Origin: Alphaproteobacteria bacterium
GTDB lineage: Bacteria > Pseudomonadota > Alphaproteobacteria > UBA6615
Length of the DNA stretch: 64,000 nucleotides
Direction: 5' to 3'
NCBI GenBank assembly: GCA_039980135.1
Contig: JBDXCV010000003.1
Coordinates: 372,001-436,000, forward strand
Below are positions 16,964 to 26,874 of this stretch, piece after piece (the first letter of the stretch is position 1; every line of letters begins with the position of its first letter). The position numbers and the translations under genes are program-made. The notes below the pieces were generated by a model that worked only from the letters and a program-made list of their open reading frames with translations, did not search any database and was not told where the DNA came from.

Positions 16964-17475
16964 CGTGAGGCGGGGGCCGCAGCCTGAATGTTCTGGCGTG
17001 ACAGGTATATCGCCAGCCTGTCGACAATTGCGTCTGCGATGTCGCGTGCGCCGCGCCGCCGCGCATCATTTTCCGCCGCAAGCGTGGCAAAATCCGAGGT
17101 CAGAATATCGTAGCCATTCGACGACCGGATATCGCCCGAGAGCAGGGACTCATCCTTGCCGACAGGCGTCAATGCGAAGGTTGCCGTGATGATGAGGTTC
17201 GCGCGCGTCGCACTCGCATCACGGCGGACGGCGAGGCCCTGTTTGGATTCGTTCAGTTGAACGCTCACGACATAGAAAGGCTCCGGTGCGGGCCTGGGGT
17301 TCAGCCGGTTTGTAAGCTCGATGCGAACGAGCTGGCCGAGACGGTCCGCGAGGGGTGGTACCGACACGCGGCTCAGCAGATCCTCCGTCGGGGTGCCCTG
17401 TTCCTGATCGCCATACAGCGGCTCGAAGCCGCAAGCGGCAAGGCCAAGCAGCGCGACGACGAGAAGCGCGCGCAC
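16960..17475 (-). CDS. lptE: LPS-assembly lipoprotein LptE
   Basis: Outer-membrane lipoprotein that plugs LptD and helps insert LPS. From GTG at 17475 the product is 171 residues: a hydrophobic leader VRALLVVALLGLAACGFEPL with lipobox LAAC (lipidated Cys near residue 16), then the CGFEPLYG start of the mature protein seen across LptE/RlpB homologues. The open frame continues upstream to 17637, but that part is antisense-like sequence within leuS and lacks a signal. The GTG lies 1 bp after the leuS stop, and the stop overlaps holA by 4 bp. This gene is why the leuS operon links translation, the envelope and replication. Confidence 0.88.
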   Translation of the reverse strand: MRALLVVALLGLAACGFEPLYGDQEQGTPTEDLLSRVSVPPLADRLGQLVRIELTNRLNPRPAPEPFYVVSVQLNESKQGLAVRRDASATRANLIITATFALTPVGKDESLLSGDIRSSNGYDILTSDFATLAAENDARRRGARDIADAIVDRLAIYLSRQNIQAAAPASR

Positions 17476-17476
17476 C

Positions 17477-20044
17477 CTAGACGACGAAGTTGACCAGCTT
17501 GTTGGGTACATAGATGACCTTTCGCACATCACTGTTGCCAATCGAATCCGCCACATTCTGCACGGCCCTGGCGGCGATCTCCACGGTCGACTGATCCTCG
17601 TCTGCCGGGAGATCAACCGTACCACGCAGCTTGCCATTGACCTGAATAGCCAATGTCACACTGTCGGCCACCAGCAGAGAAGTATCCGCGACCGGCCAGG
17701 CCTCGTCGCAGATGAGTGTGTCCCGTCCCAGCAACGACCACATCTCCTCGGCGAGATGGGGCATCATCGGGCCGATCAGTCGGACGATTGCCTCGAGCGC
17801 CTCGCGCAGCGCGGCCCCCGAGACAGCCGTGTCCCGGGCGGACGCCTGGATGGTATTGACCAGCTCGTAGAGATGCGCGACCGCGCGGTTGTAGTGGAAC
17901 CGCTCCAGATCATCGGTGACATCGGCAATGGCCTGATGCACCGCGCGGCGCAGTGCGGCGGTCGATTCGTCACCGGTGCCAGCATCGGTTCCGGGCGCGG
18001 GCAGGCCGTCGACATTGTCGAGAATAATCCGGGAGATACGGTTTACGAACCGGAAGGCGCCCTGGACGCCGGCGTCGGTCCACTCCATGTCACGATCCGG
18101 CGGGCTGTCCGAAAGGATGAACCAGCGCGCCGTGTCGGCACCATAGGCAGCAATGACATCGGTCGGGTCGATCGTGTTCTTTTTCGACTTCGACATCTTC
18201 TCGATGCGCCCGACGGTGACCGGCGCGCCGTTGTCGGCCCGCGCGAAACTGCCGTCGTCATTCTCGACCACGCGCTGGGGCTCCAGCCATTCGCCGGCAT
18301 CGTCGCGATAGGTCGCGTGATTGACCATGCCCTGGGTGAACAGCCCGGCGAAGGGTTCATCGAGCGTGAGATAATCCGTGTCGCGCATCGCGCGCATGAA
18401 AAAGCGTGAATACAGGAGATGTAGAATCGCATGTTCGATCCCGCCGATATATTGATCCACGGGCAGCCAGTATTCGCCGTCATCCCGCGCGACCGGCATG
18501 TCCGCATGGGGCGAACAGAAGCGCGCGAAGTACCAGGACGAATCCATAAAGGTGTCGAATGTATCGGTGTCCCGCTCGGCGGACTTTCCGCAGGACGGAC
18601 AGTCGACCTGCTTCCATGTCGGATGGCGATCAAGCGGATTTCCGGGTGATTCGAAGTCGATATCCTCGGGCAGAACGACCGGCAAGTCTTCCTTGGGAAC
18701 GGGCACGATGCCGCAGTCGGCGCAATGAACGACCGGGATCGGGCAGCCCCAGTAGCGTTGGCGCGAGACGAGCCAGTCGCGCAAGCGATAGTTGATCGTG
18801 CCCTCGCCCTGGCCGGCGTCCGCCAGGCGATCGATCACCGTTCGCTTGCCGGCCTCCACGTCCAGGCCATCCAGAAAATCCGAGTTCGCGAGTTTTCCGT
18901 CTTCGGTAAACGCATCGGTGCCGACGTCGAAGGTCGTCGGGTCGGCGCCATCGGGAATGACGACCGGCAACACGGGCAGATTATAGGTGTGGGCGAAATC
19001 AAGATCGCGTTGATCATGGGCGGGGCAGCCGAAGATGGCCCCGGTCCCGTATCCCATCAGCACAAAGTTGGCGATGTAGACCGGCAGCTCGACACCTTCC
19101 GCGAACGGATGTTTGACCCGGAGGCCGGTGTCATGGCCGCGTTTCTCAGCGGTTTGGATGGCCTCTTCGCTGGTGCCGAGCTGGCGGCATTCCTCGATGA
19201 ATGCTGCGGCTTTCGGGTCGGCGCGTGCGATCTCTTCCGCCAGCGGATGGTCGGCGGCGATGGCACAGAAACTGGCACCGAAGATCGTATCCGGCCGTGT
19301 GGTGTAGACCCGCAGCACCGTGTCGCGCTTGTCGGTGAATGCGAAGTCGATATGGGCGCCCTCGGAGCGGCCGATCCAGTTCTCCTGCATCGCGCGGACC
19401 TTGGGCGGCCAGCGGTCGAGGGTTTCGAGCGATGCCAGGAGTTCGTCACTGAACGCGGTGATCCGGCCGAACCATTGGGACAGGCGCCGCCGTTCGATCG
19501 GGGCGCCGGAACGCCAACCCTTGCCGTCGATGACCTGTTCGTTCGCCAGAACCGTGTTGTCCACCGGGTCCCAGTTCACCCAGCCATCCTGGCGATAGAC
19601 CAGATCCTTCGCGAGGAAGTCGATGAACATTGCCTGTTCGTGCCGGTAGTAGGATGGGTCACACGTCGCGAACTCACGACCCCAGTCGATGGACAGCCCC
19701 ATCGCCTGAAGCTGGTCGCGCATCGTGGCGATGTTTTCATAGGTCCAGGATGCCGGGTGGACACCCTTCTCCATGGCCGCGTTTTCTGCCGGAAGCCCGA
19801 ACGCATCCCAACCCATCGGGTGCAGGACGTTGAATCCCTGCGCGCGTTTGTAGCGGGCGACGACGTCGCCCAGCGTGTAGCAGCGCAGATGCCCCATATG
19901 AATGCGCCCTGATGGATAGGGGAACATCTCGAGGACGTAGTATTTCGGTTTTGCAGGGTCGGCTTCGACGGCGAACGTGCCGCGTTTGGTCCAGGCGGCC
20001 TGCCATTTTTGCTCGGCTTCGCGAAAGTTATAGCGTTGGGACAT
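17477..20044 (-). CDS. leuS: Leucyl-tRNA synthetase
   Basis: Charges tRNA-Leu with leucine in the cytosol. The 855-residue protein has the HIGH-type motif in [18 protein letters not shown] (about residues 43-60), the CP1 editing domain with [16 protein letters not shown], the zinc-region and CP1-return blocks CADCGIVPV and [16 protein letters not shown], and the KMSKSKKN motif near residue 618. The C-terminus has the anticodon-binding and VNGKLRG segments. Full length, single frame. Its last codon is followed 1 bp later by the lptE start. A 92 bp gap separates it from the DUF3576 gene upstream. Confidence 0.98.
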   Translation of the reverse strand: MSQRYNFREAEQKWQAAWTKRGTFAVEADPAKPKYYVLEMFPYPSGRIHMGHLRCYTLGDVVARYKRAQGFNVLHPMGWDAFGLPAENAAMEKGVHPASWTYENIATMRDQLQAMGLSIDWGREFATCDPSYYRHEQAMFIDFLAKDLVYRQDGWVNWDPVDNTVLANEQVIDGKGWRSGAPIERRRLSQWFGRITAFSDELLASLETLDRWPPKVRAMQENWIGRSEGAHIDFAFTDKRDTVLRVYTTRPDTIFGASFCAIAADHPLAEEIARADPKAAAFIEECRQLGTSEEAIQTAEKRGHDTGLRVKHPFAEGVELPVYIANFVLMGYGTGAIFGCPAHDQRDLDFAHTYNLPVLPVVIPDGADPTTFDVGTDAFTEDGKLANSDFLDGLDVEAGKRTVIDRLADAGQGEGTINYRLRDWLVSRQRYWGCPIPVVHCADCGIVPVPKEDLPVVLPEDIDFESPGNPLDRHPTWKQVDCPSCGKSAERDTDTFDTFMDSSWYFARFCSPHADMPVARDDGEYWLPVDQYIGGIEHAILHLLYSRFFMRAMRDTDYLTLDEPFAGLFTQGMVNHATYRDDAGEWLEPQRVVENDDGSFARADNGAPVTVGRIEKMSKSKKNTIDPTDVIAAYGADTARWFILSDSPPDRDMEWTDAGVQGAFRFVNRISRIILDNVDGLPAPGTDAGTGDESTAALRRAVHQAIADVTDDLERFHYNRAVAHLYELVNTIQASARDTAVSGAALREALEAIVRLIGPMMPHLAEEMWSLLGRDTLICDEAWPVADTSLLVADSVTLAIQVNGKLRGTVDLPADEDQSTVEIAARAVQNVADSIGNSDVRKVIYVPNKLVNFVV

Positions 20045-20136
20045 GGCCGGAAACCTTTTCGGCGCCTTACATTCTCAGACGCGGCGGCTCAGATAAATTC
20101 GTGTCGGACGGCAGGGTCGAACGGCGATGTGTCCGG

Positions 20137-20649
20137 CTAGCCGCCTGATTGAGAGATGCGCAACTCGCGTGCGCGCGAGAGAATGGCATTCTCGAGGCTG
20201 GTCGATGTGTTCTTGCCGGTGTTCGCATCCAGCCACCCGGCCCCGCCGTCCCGTTTCTGGCGGAACACGGAAACACGGACGCCGTCCGACCGGAGCTCGC
20301 GGCCCAGGATGAAGACCGTCACCTTGAAGCGCTCTTCGGGGCTTTCGGGCGGCGCATACCAGTCGGTGATGATCACGCCACCGAACGGATCCGCCGACGA
20401 TAGGGGCAGGAAGGAAAGTGTGTCGAGAGATGCCCGCCAGAGGAACCCGTTGACGCCGATCCCCGAATTTGTCGGCTCGTTGTCGCCACCGCCGAGCAGG
20501 TTGATGTCCCCAAACAGCTTGCCGCCGCTCTTCTTTTCCTTGTCTTCAAAACTCTCGGCATCGGCACGCTCGGAAGTAATGCCCTCGCATGCGGTCAGAC
20601 CGACGAGCAGGACAGTGGCGGCGATACGCAATGCAAGTTTGAAACGCAT
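20137..20649 (-). CDS. DUF3576 lipoprotein
   Basis: A 170-residue alphaproteobacterial lipoprotein of unknown function, usually found next to leuS as here. The leader RFKLALRIAATVLLVGLTAC ends in lipobox LTAC. The mature part has GVNGFLWRASLDTLSFLPL and DPFGGVIITDWYAPP, the conserved core, followed by ERFKVTVFILGRELRSDGV. The ATG at 20649 is chosen because it immediately precedes the signal peptide; the open frame upstream to 20733 does not look like protein. It may act in the outer membrane with the LptE pathway, but this is only proximity. Confidence 0.88.
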   Translation of the reverse strand: MRFKLALRIAATVLLVGLTACEGITSERADAESFEDKEKKSGGKLFGDINLLGGGDNEPTNSGIGVNGFLWRASLDTLSFLPLSSADPFGGVIITDWYAPPESPEERFKVTVFILGRELRSDGVRVSVFRQKRDGGAGWLDANTGKNTSTSLENAILSRARELRISQSGG

Positions 20650-20732
20650 GGTCTGGACCCGATATGCAGCGGCTTCAAACGCGCGCCGGCGTTGTGAAAC
20701 CAAGTGCCGAATCATTAGCAGAGATTTGGGCA

Positions 20733-20766
20733 CAAAAAAACAGGGCGACAGAAATCTGCCGCCCTG
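20733..20766 (-). terminator. Rho-independent terminator of the porin gene
   Basis: On the minus strand an 11-bp stem CAGGGCGGCAG/CTGTCGCCCTG (one G-U pair), a 4-base loop and seven Ts directly follow the porin gene. It also insulates the DUF3576-leuS unit downstream. Confidence 0.93.
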
Positions 20767-20791
20767 CTTTCTCGTCTAGCTGTAGAGCAGC

Positions 20792-21961
20792 TTAGAAGAC
20801 GAAACGGTTGACGAGCAGGAAGCCCTTACCGTCGTTGTCCGCGGTCGCGCCGGTACCGGCGGCCGTCGTGGCGTTGTCATGCGAGAGGAAAGTCAGCTCT
20901 GCACGAAGGGCCCAACCCGGAGCAACTGCATAACCGGCACCCAGACCATAACGGGTGATCTCGGTCTCGGTTGCACCAGCGGCAGAAGCCGTGGTCGAGT
21001 TGTCCTTGTTAGCCTGGAGGTACCAAGCACTGACGCCCCACGGGCCGGCCTGATAGCCAACACCAACGCTCCACTGGTCGCCCGCATCTGCGCCCGTGGC
21101 CGTGAGGGCCGGGGTCAGGAACGTGTCGCCATAGTCGCGATAGTGAGCACCGACAGTGAAGCCAGCGAAGTCGACTTTACCGCCAACACCCCAGATGTCG
21201 AGGTCTTCGGCAGCAGCACCACCAGTGGTTTCGTCGTCGCCGCCTTCCCAGCCGGCGGAAACGCCGACGCCAACATTGTCGAACTTGCCGACATAGTTGA
21301 CGGAGAGGCCGAGAACGTTCTCGAAGTCGCCATCGTTATCAGCGTCAGCCGTGGCCGGTCCGCCCGAGACTTCACCCGTATCCGGGGTCCACGAAGCACC
21401 AATCTGGAAACCAGAGAAGCGCGGCGAGAAGTAGGTCGCCTTCGTGTCATCGGAGGTCGTAATGACCTGCCAGTCAGCGCGACCCTGCAGCGTGTCGGTA
21501 CCGAGACCGCCAAACACCGTGTTCAGGTCGCCCAGGCCGCCGAACGGTCCGCCAGCACCCTTGGTCGCGTTCCACGCGCCAAGCTGCATACGGTTCGTTG
21601 CGTCGTCCTGATCGCCAAGCTCAACGCGGCCCCAGGCATCACTGTCCAGGAACGCCCAAGCTTCGTCAGCCGCTGTACCGTCGGCAGCGCCGGCGTTCAG
21701 CTCAATGTTGACACCATACTTGATGCCGTTGTCGGCCGTCGTCGACGCACCGATGTGGATTTCGGACTCACTGACCGTGAAACCGTAACCACGACCATTG
21801 GCCGCAGAAACATCCTCATCCTTGATGTAGGCGGAGAACCAGAACACACCGCCGAGGGTAACGTTCATGGTGTCCTTCGAGCCCACCGTGCCGGCACTTG
21901 CCGGAGCAGCGAGAAGCGAAGCACCCACCAAAGCCGTAGTGGCTAGTAGAGTTTTCTTCAT
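20792..21961 (-). CDS. Outer-membrane porin (Gram-negative porin family)
   Basis: Trimeric beta-barrel general porin, 389 residues. A classic signal peptide, KKTLLATTALVGASLLAAPA followed by SA, precedes a mature part beginning GTVGSKDTMNVTLGGVF. The sequence is Gly/Asn/Asp-rich with repeating amphipathic strands such as VELGDQDDATNRMQLGAW and FSGFQIGASWTPDTGEV, and ends in phenylalanine (NRFVF), the Bam recognition signal. A GGAGG ribosome site lies 8 bases before ATG 21961, and a strong terminator follows, which points to high expression. Base composition is less GC-biased than in its neighbours, as usual for abundant porins. Confidence 0.93.
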   Translation of the reverse strand: MKKTLLATTALVGASLLAAPASAGTVGSKDTMNVTLGGVFWFSAYIKDEDVSAANGRGYGFTVSESEIHIGASTTADNGIKYGVNIELNAGAADGTAADEAWAFLDSDAWGRVELGDQDDATNRMQLGAWNATKGAGGPFGGLGDLNTVFGGLGTDTLQGRADWQVITTSDDTKATYFSPRFSGFQIGASWTPDTGEVSGGPATADADNDGDFENVLGLSVNYVGKFDNVGVGVSAGWEGGDDETTGGAAAEDLDIWGVGGKVDFAGFTVGAHYRDYGDTFLTPALTATGADAGDQWSVGVGYQAGPWGVSAWYLQANKDNSTTASAAGATETEITRYGLGAGYAVAPGWALRAELTFLSHDNATTAAGTGATADNDGKGFLLVNRFVF

Positions 21962-22204
21962 TAATCCAACCTCCAAGATCATGGACTTGCGTCCGCGATT
22001 GGCCCTAAGGGCCTGATCAGCTTCGACACAACTGGCGTTTTCGCGGACGCCAGACATTAGTTGCGAAGCCTTGCGAAGGATAAAACTCCGGAACTCCGGG
22101 GGTTGCAACGAATTCCGTGATTATTCCGCAACGATTTCCATCAATTGTTGCAATTAAACAACAGTGCCTAAGCGCCTTGAATCGTTGAGGATCGTTCGGA
22201 TTGC

Positions 22205-24280
22205 CTATTTGCTGTGCGCCGGGTAGCCCATTTGTTCGATGAATGGTGTGAGCGGCGCAAACGTCGTTTCCAGGAATGGCTCGAAGTGTTTCCACCGTGC
22301 GATCGCGCGCTGATGCACCGGTTCAATCACGGTATTGTAGCTTGCGGTATTGACCCAGTCGCCGGCCTGGGCCGCAGGAACGTTTCCATCAAGGCTTCCC
22401 GAGGCGGGTTCGAGGCCACAAAAATTCAGGATGCCGGGCAAATGACCGTCAACGTCAGCCGACAGCTCTTCATAGTGAACGGTCATTGTCCGGTGACGAA
22501 GCGCCGGTTTGAAGGCGAGCCAAAGGCCCATCACGGCTTCATACAGGGCGACGGTATCGGTCAGGTCGGAAAGCAGGTGGGTGGTGCGATTGACCACGAA
22601 CTCGGTCGAAAAACAGCTCAGGCAGACGTCGCGGGGGTCGCGCAGCAGGACAAGCAGCGGTGAATCGGGGAACATACGCGCGATCAGCGGCAGGTTCACG
22701 GTGCTCATCGGGTCCTTGTTTACAAGGACCATGCCGGGTTCCAACGCCCGGGGTATGAGCCGTGCGACGCTGTCGCGATAATCTGAACGAAGTTGTCGGA
22801 GGTCGTCCTCGGTCAGCTGTTCAAGTGCTGCGGGCGTAAGAAATGAACTGCCGGTGATCTCGTGGAACCGGTTCACGGCGTTGCGCATTGTCGGCAGCTC
22901 GTCGCTTATGACGACATTTGGGCTGTTGCCGATCAGCCGCTCGAGCATCGTCGTCCCTGAGCGGGGAAACCCGACGATGAAGATCGGGGGCAAAGCATTC
23001 GCATCCTGGTCCGGGGTCTCTCTGGTCATCGAAGGGGCGGCGGTCGAGAGATCGGCTGCTTCGAAAGCCTTGCGGCTTTTTTGCAGGCGAGACAGATGAT
23101 CTTGTGAGTTCATGCGTTGCGCGCGTGTGAGATTGCGGAGAAGCTGGTTGGCGCGCGTATAAAACCGAAAGGCCTCCTCATATTCGCCGGTCGTCTCGCA
23201 GATTCGGCCAGCGGTGTAAGAGAAGCGTAATTCCGCCGGGCTGTCGCGGACAATGTCTTCGCTGGTGTGTACACGAGAGCGTGCGAGCTCATAGTCTTTC
23301 GAGCGAGCGGCAGTTTGCACGAGGACGGTGTGGGCCATGGGCTCGAGCGGGTTTAGCGCGAGGGCCCTTTCCGCCGCCGCCTGGGCTTCGTCGAGGCGAG
23401 ACACCCGCTCATGATGTTCTGCCAGACGCGCCAGCATCCGAGGCTCATCGGGGTTGACCTCGAGCGCGTCGTCGATGACGGCGTGCGCGGCTTCCGGGTC
23501 TCGCCGCCGTTCGTGGACCTGAATCAATGCCAGGGCCGTGTCGACGCGCGAGGGCGCCAGCTTTCGGGCGAGGGACAGCGCCTCGATGGCAAGGTCGGTC
23601 TGGTCCAATTCGTTGAAGCAAAGACCCAGAAGATGCAGGGCGTCGGGCCATTCAGGGTGGGCCTCGGTCAGGGTCCGCAGGTGGGCGTGGGCTGCGTCGA
23701 GCTTCCCCTGGCGCAACAGCGCAGCGCCAAGGTTACGTGCCACGATCCGGTTGTCGGGATGGCGCGTTGCCAGAATTTCAAAAAGTGTTGCGGCGGTATC
23801 CGTGGCTCTGCGGGCGAGCAGCTCTTGGCCAATCTGGATAAGGTGCTCTGTGATTTTGGGGCTGGCGTCGCGCTTGGCGCGGACAAGCTGGAGAAATTCA
23901 TCATGCCGGTCCGACTGGGCCAGCAGGGCGACGAGGTTTGAGAACGCGTCCTCGTAATCTGGCTGAAAACGTAGTGCCTTGCGGTACCACTCGATGGCGT
24001 CGTCGGTTCGCTCCATGCGGCGTGCGCCTTCGCCGCGATTGAACCAGTAGAGGGCGTTTTTGGGATCGAGCTCCGTCGCGCGCGCGAATCGCGCCATGGC
24101 GTCAGTCAGGCGGTCGGTCTGGGCGAGCAGGACACCCAGCAGATTTTCCGCATCCGCATGTTCCGGGTCGGCGGCGAGCACGGCTTCATAGGCTGCCTGA
24201 GCCGCGCCAAGCTGGCCTCCCTGGTGTAATTTCAACGCATTCGAAAGGCTTTGCTTCGAACCGGTTTTCTTGTCGGTCAT
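22205..24280 (-). CDS. TPR repeat protein fused to a sulfotransferase domain
   Basis: A 691-residue fusion. Residues about 10-330 are eight or nine tetratricopeptide repeats (for example LGAAQAAYEAVLAADPEHAD and TDAMARFARATELDPKNALY). Residues about 425-680 form a sulfotransferase domain with the PAPS 5'-phosphosulfate loop FIVGFPRSGTTMLERLIG near residue 435 and the 3'-phosphate region LLVLLRDPRDVCLSCF. No signal peptide or membrane segment. The TPR part probably selects a protein or glycan acceptor; the acceptor is unknown. It stands alone on the minus strand, upstream of the porin and 240 bp from it. Confidence 0.9.
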   Translation of the reverse strand: MTDKKTGSKQSLSNALKLHQGGQLGAAQAAYEAVLAADPEHADAENLLGVLLAQTDRLTDAMARFARATELDPKNALYWFNRGEGARRMERTDDAIEWYRKALRFQPDYEDAFSNLVALLAQSDRHDEFLQLVRAKRDASPKITEHLIQIGQELLARRATDTAATLFEILATRHPDNRIVARNLGAALLRQGKLDAAHAHLRTLTEAHPEWPDALHLLGLCFNELDQTDLAIEALSLARKLAPSRVDTALALIQVHERRRDPEAAHAVIDDALEVNPDEPRMLARLAEHHERVSRLDEAQAAAERALALNPLEPMAHTVLVQTAARSKDYELARSRVHTSEDIVRDSPAELRFSYTAGRICETTGEYEEAFRFYTRANQLLRNLTRAQRMNSQDHLSRLQKSRKAFEAADLSTAAPSMTRETPDQDANALPPIFIVGFPRSGTTMLERLIGNSPNVVISDELPTMRNAVNRFHEITGSSFLTPAALEQLTEDDLRQLRSDYRDSVARLIPRALEPGMVLVNKDPMSTVNLPLIARMFPDSPLLVLLRDPRDVCLSCFSTEFVVNRTTHLLSDLTDTVALYEAVMGLWLAFKPALRHRTMTVHYEELSADVDGHLPGILNFCGLEPASGSLDGNVPAAQAGDWVNTASYNTVIEPVHQRAIARWKHFEPFLETTFAPLTPFIEQMGYPAHSK

Positions 24281-24342
24281 GGGCTTGGGTCTTTGCTTTT
24301 TTCTGCCATGTGCTTAATGCCGTGGCGGTTGGCCGGGCATCC

Positions 24343-25551
24343 CTATGCCGGCGCGATGACGCGCATCGAAGAGAGATCGCGAATCAGCTTGGCGCGCGCC
24401 GCGGCATCGAGACCCGGGAATGCCGCCGCGAAATCATTGTCTGAAAACTGGCGGGCATCGACGATCCACGCGACAGGATCGACGATGTCGTCGGGAATGG
24501 GCACCTGCCCCTTGCTGCTCTCGAGCAGCGCCTTGCCCTTCTGGCGGACGATCTTGAGGCTTTTGACCGACACCTCGAAACGATCCTCGCCGTTTTCCGC
24601 CAGCGCATCGCCGGGCAGGTCGAAACCGCCGCGATGATAGTGGAATCCGTCATGCAGCGGGGCGAGCGCCGCGTGGAAGGCGTCGCTCTTGCCGATCTTC
24701 GCGACCCGATCGACCAGGTCGTCGACCCAGGCCCGGCGCGCCTCGTCGCCGGTGCCGATCAACGGGATGTTGGACCGCATGGCGGGGTCCGCCAGCGCGT
24801 GCTCGAACAGCAGGGTCATCACGTCGATCCCGATGACATGGGTGACGCCGAAGGACAGGTGGATGCAGCCCTCGCTTGAAGCGAGTGCGTCATGATACTG
24901 GCCGCGCGGGATATAGAGGACGTCGCCCGGCCGCAGGGTGATCGCTTCGCGCAATTCGCCGCGGTTCTGCTCGTTGAAGGCGTCGTCCACGTTCTTAAAC
25001 GCATCGTTGGCGATCGGGTTTTCGAGGCGGCCCTCATAGATGTTCCAGACTTTCTCGCCGGCGACGTGCAGGGCGAACACCTCATGGGTGTCGAAATGGG
25101 TCGGGAAGGCCTGATGGGTCTGCCAGGAGCAGTACAGGTTGCTCTGGACCTTGGCGCCGAGGCGGCTTTCCAGCGCGTCGGTGGCGGCGATCAGTCCGGG
25201 GGTGAGCGTGTCGATGTCATTGGCCACGATCGAGGCCCCGCGCCGCAGCCAGGCTTTGACCCGCTCGGCGTCGGGCTGCATGGTTTGCTGGTGGTTGCGG
25301 TCGATGGCCGGGCGGCAATATTTCTCTGTCGGGATCGCCTCGGTGTCGAGGAACAGCCGCAGGTTGCTGGGGCTCCAGATCGCCGTCATGTTGAGGACCG
25401 CGCTCAGCGCGTCCCAGCTCATGACATCGTCGAGCTTGTCCGGCGCGGGTGCGGGGATGTGCAGCGGCTTCTGGTCGTGATAATCGGCGAAGAATTCCGC
25501 TTCGCTGATGGGCGCGATCAGGTCCGCGAATGTATCGATTCGTTTTCCCAT
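24343..25551 (-). CDS. JmjC/cupin-like Fe(II)/2-oxoglutarate oxygenase
   Basis: A 402-residue soluble protein of the Cupin_4/JmjC type (relatives include ribosomal oxygenases such as RoxA and bacterial MINA-like proteins). The iron ligands appear as H152-F-D154 in FPTHFDTHEVFALHV and H220 in YIPRGQYHDAL, on the expected double-stranded beta-helix. A C-terminal helical or winged region follows. The frame extends upstream to 25950, but ATG 25551 has AAAGGTG just before it and matches the conserved N-terminus. Substrate unknown: ribosomal protein hydroxylation is one option, a peptide or small molecule another. It diverges from the YggS gene across 60 bp. Confidence 0.82.
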   Translation of the reverse strand: MGKRIDTFADLIAPISEAEFFADYHDQKPLHIPAPAPDKLDDVMSWDALSAVLNMTAIWSPSNLRLFLDTEAIPTEKYCRPAIDRNHQQTMQPDAERVKAWLRRGASIVANDIDTLTPGLIAATDALESRLGAKVQSNLYCSWQTHQAFPTHFDTHEVFALHVAGEKVWNIYEGRLENPIANDAFKNVDDAFNEQNRGELREAITLRPGDVLYIPRGQYHDALASSEGCIHLSFGVTHVIGIDVMTLLFEHALADPAMRSNIPLIGTGDEARRAWVDDLVDRVAKIGKSDAFHAALAPLHDGFHYHRGGFDLPGDALAENGEDRFEVSVKSLKIVRQKGKALLESSKGQVPIPDDIVDPVAWIVDARQFSDNDFAAAFPGLDAAARAKLIRDLSSMRVIAPA

Positions 25552-25611
25552 GGCACCTTTATAATACGACGGGACGCGGACGAACATCGCGTTCACGAAA
25601 CGGAGGATGAT

Positions 25612-26292
25612 GTGTCGATTGAAGCCGATATCGCCGCGCGCCTGGAACAGGTCCGCGCGCACATCGCCGCCGCCGCCGATCGGGCGGCCCGCGACCCCGG
25701 CGACGTGACGCTGGTGGCCATCAGCAAGACCCAACCCGATGAACGCATTGCCGCCGCACTGGCCGCCGGTCAGCGCGTGTTCGGCGAGAACCGGGTGCAG
25801 GAGGCCGAGGCCCACTGGGCCGATCGCCGCACGACGATCGACGGCCTCGAGCTTCACCTGGTCGGGCCGCTGCAGACCAACAAGGTGAAGGACGCCGTCG
25901 CGCTTTTCGATGTGATCCAGACCGTCGACCGGCCCAAGCTGGCCGAGCATCTGGCGCGCGCGTTCGAACGCGCGGGCGCGCCGCGCCGCTGTTTCGTGCA
26001 GGTCAATACGGGCGAGGAGCCGCAGAAGGCCGGTATCGTGCCGGCCGAGGCCGACGCGTTCATCGCTTCATGCCGCGCGCTCGAGCTGCCGGTCGAGGGG
26101 CTGATGTGTATCCCGCCGGCCGATGCGCCCGCACCGCCGCATTTCGCGCTGCTTGGCGAGATCGCGGCACGCAACGGGCTGACGAAACTAAGCATGGGCA
26201 TGTCGGCGGACTTCGAAGCGGCGGTCGAACTGGGCGCCACCCATGTGCGGGTCGGCACTGGCGTGTTCGGCCCGCGGGATGCGGCCGCCTAG
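25612..26292 (+). CDS. YggS-family PLP homeostasis protein
   Basis: Single-domain TIM-barrel pyridoxal-phosphate protein (YggS/PROSC, PLPBP) that buffers PLP in the cytosol and has no known enzyme reaction. The 226 residues include VTLVAISKTQPDERI, with the PLP lysine near residue 40, FGENRVQEAEAHW, HLVGPLQTNKVKDAV and the phosphate-binding C-terminal KLSMGMSADFEAAVELGATH with VRVGTGVFGPR. The open frame runs far upstream, but GTG 25612 is preceded by CGGAGG at the right spacing and fits the family start. It overlaps the convergent L,D-transpeptidase gene by 4 bp. Confidence 0.93.
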   Translation: MSIEADIAARLEQVRAHIAAAADRAARDPGDVTLVAISKTQPDERIAAALAAGQRVFGENRVQEAEAHWADRRTTIDGLELHLVGPLQTNKVKDAVALFDVIQTVDRPKLAEHLARAFERAGAPRRCFVQVNTGEEPQKAGIVPAEADAFIASCRALELPVEGLMCIPPADAPAPPHFALLGEIAARNGLTKLSMGMSADFEAAVELGATHVRVGTGVFGPRDAAA

Positions 26293-26801
26293 CCGGGCCT
26301 GATGTCGATCAACATGTCCGGGGTGAGGCGCGGCGCCATTGCGCGCAATGTCTCGTGCGGCAGGGCGATGCAGCCTTCGGTCGGGTCCAGGCCGGGCGAT
26401 GCGCAATGCAGGAAGATGGCGCTGCCCAACCCCGGCACCGGCGGCGCATCGTTGTGGCCGAGGATCACCAGCAGATCGTAGAGGCCGTCGGCGCGCCACA
26501 TGGTCTCCGCCGATGCGTCATAAGGCAGGACGACCGCGCAGTTGTAAGCCGGGTCGGCGGGGTCGTCGCACCAGCCGTCGGACGCCTGGATGGCGGTCGC
26601 GGGGAGCAGGGTTTGCGGCAGGTCGAGCCGGTCGGCGCGGTAGCGGATTTCGCGCAGGGCGAACCGGCCCGCGGGTGTGGCGCCATCGCCCTCGCGCTTG
26701 TCGGCGGTCACGCCGGCGCGGCCGAGCGTGCAGGCATGGGTGTTCCCGAACACGCTGAATTTGCCGTGATGGGCGCCGGTCGGGGTGACGAGAATGTCCA
26801 T
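26289..26801 (-). CDS. L,D-transpeptidase (YkuD) family protein, COG3786 type
   Basis: A 170-residue YkuD-fold protein. The catalytic cysteine lies in PTEGCIALPHE (about residues 139-149), preceded by the histidine-bearing LVILGHNDAPPVPGLGSAIF segment. The classical SxGCxR motif reads TEGCIA here, which is usual for this subgroup and not for the ErfK/YbiS group. There is no signal peptide or lipobox, so either secretion is non-standard or the protein acts inside the cell. That makes a direct peptidoglycan cross-linking role uncertain. It converges with the YggS gene with a 4 bp overlap. Confidence 0.8.
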   Translation of the reverse strand: MDILVTPTGAHHGKFSVFGNTHACTLGRAGVTADKREGDGATPAGRFALREIRYRADRLDLPQTLLPATAIQASDGWCDDPADPAYNCAVVLPYDASAETMWRADGLYDLLVILGHNDAPPVPGLGSAIFLHCASPGLDPTEGCIALPHETLRAMAPRLTPDMLIDIRPG

Positions 26802-26874
26802 GCGCGGAGTCTAGCCGCGCGGGTGACGGATCGCGAGGGGTGTGCTCTGGCCGGCAGGTTGCCTGTTGTGTGCC

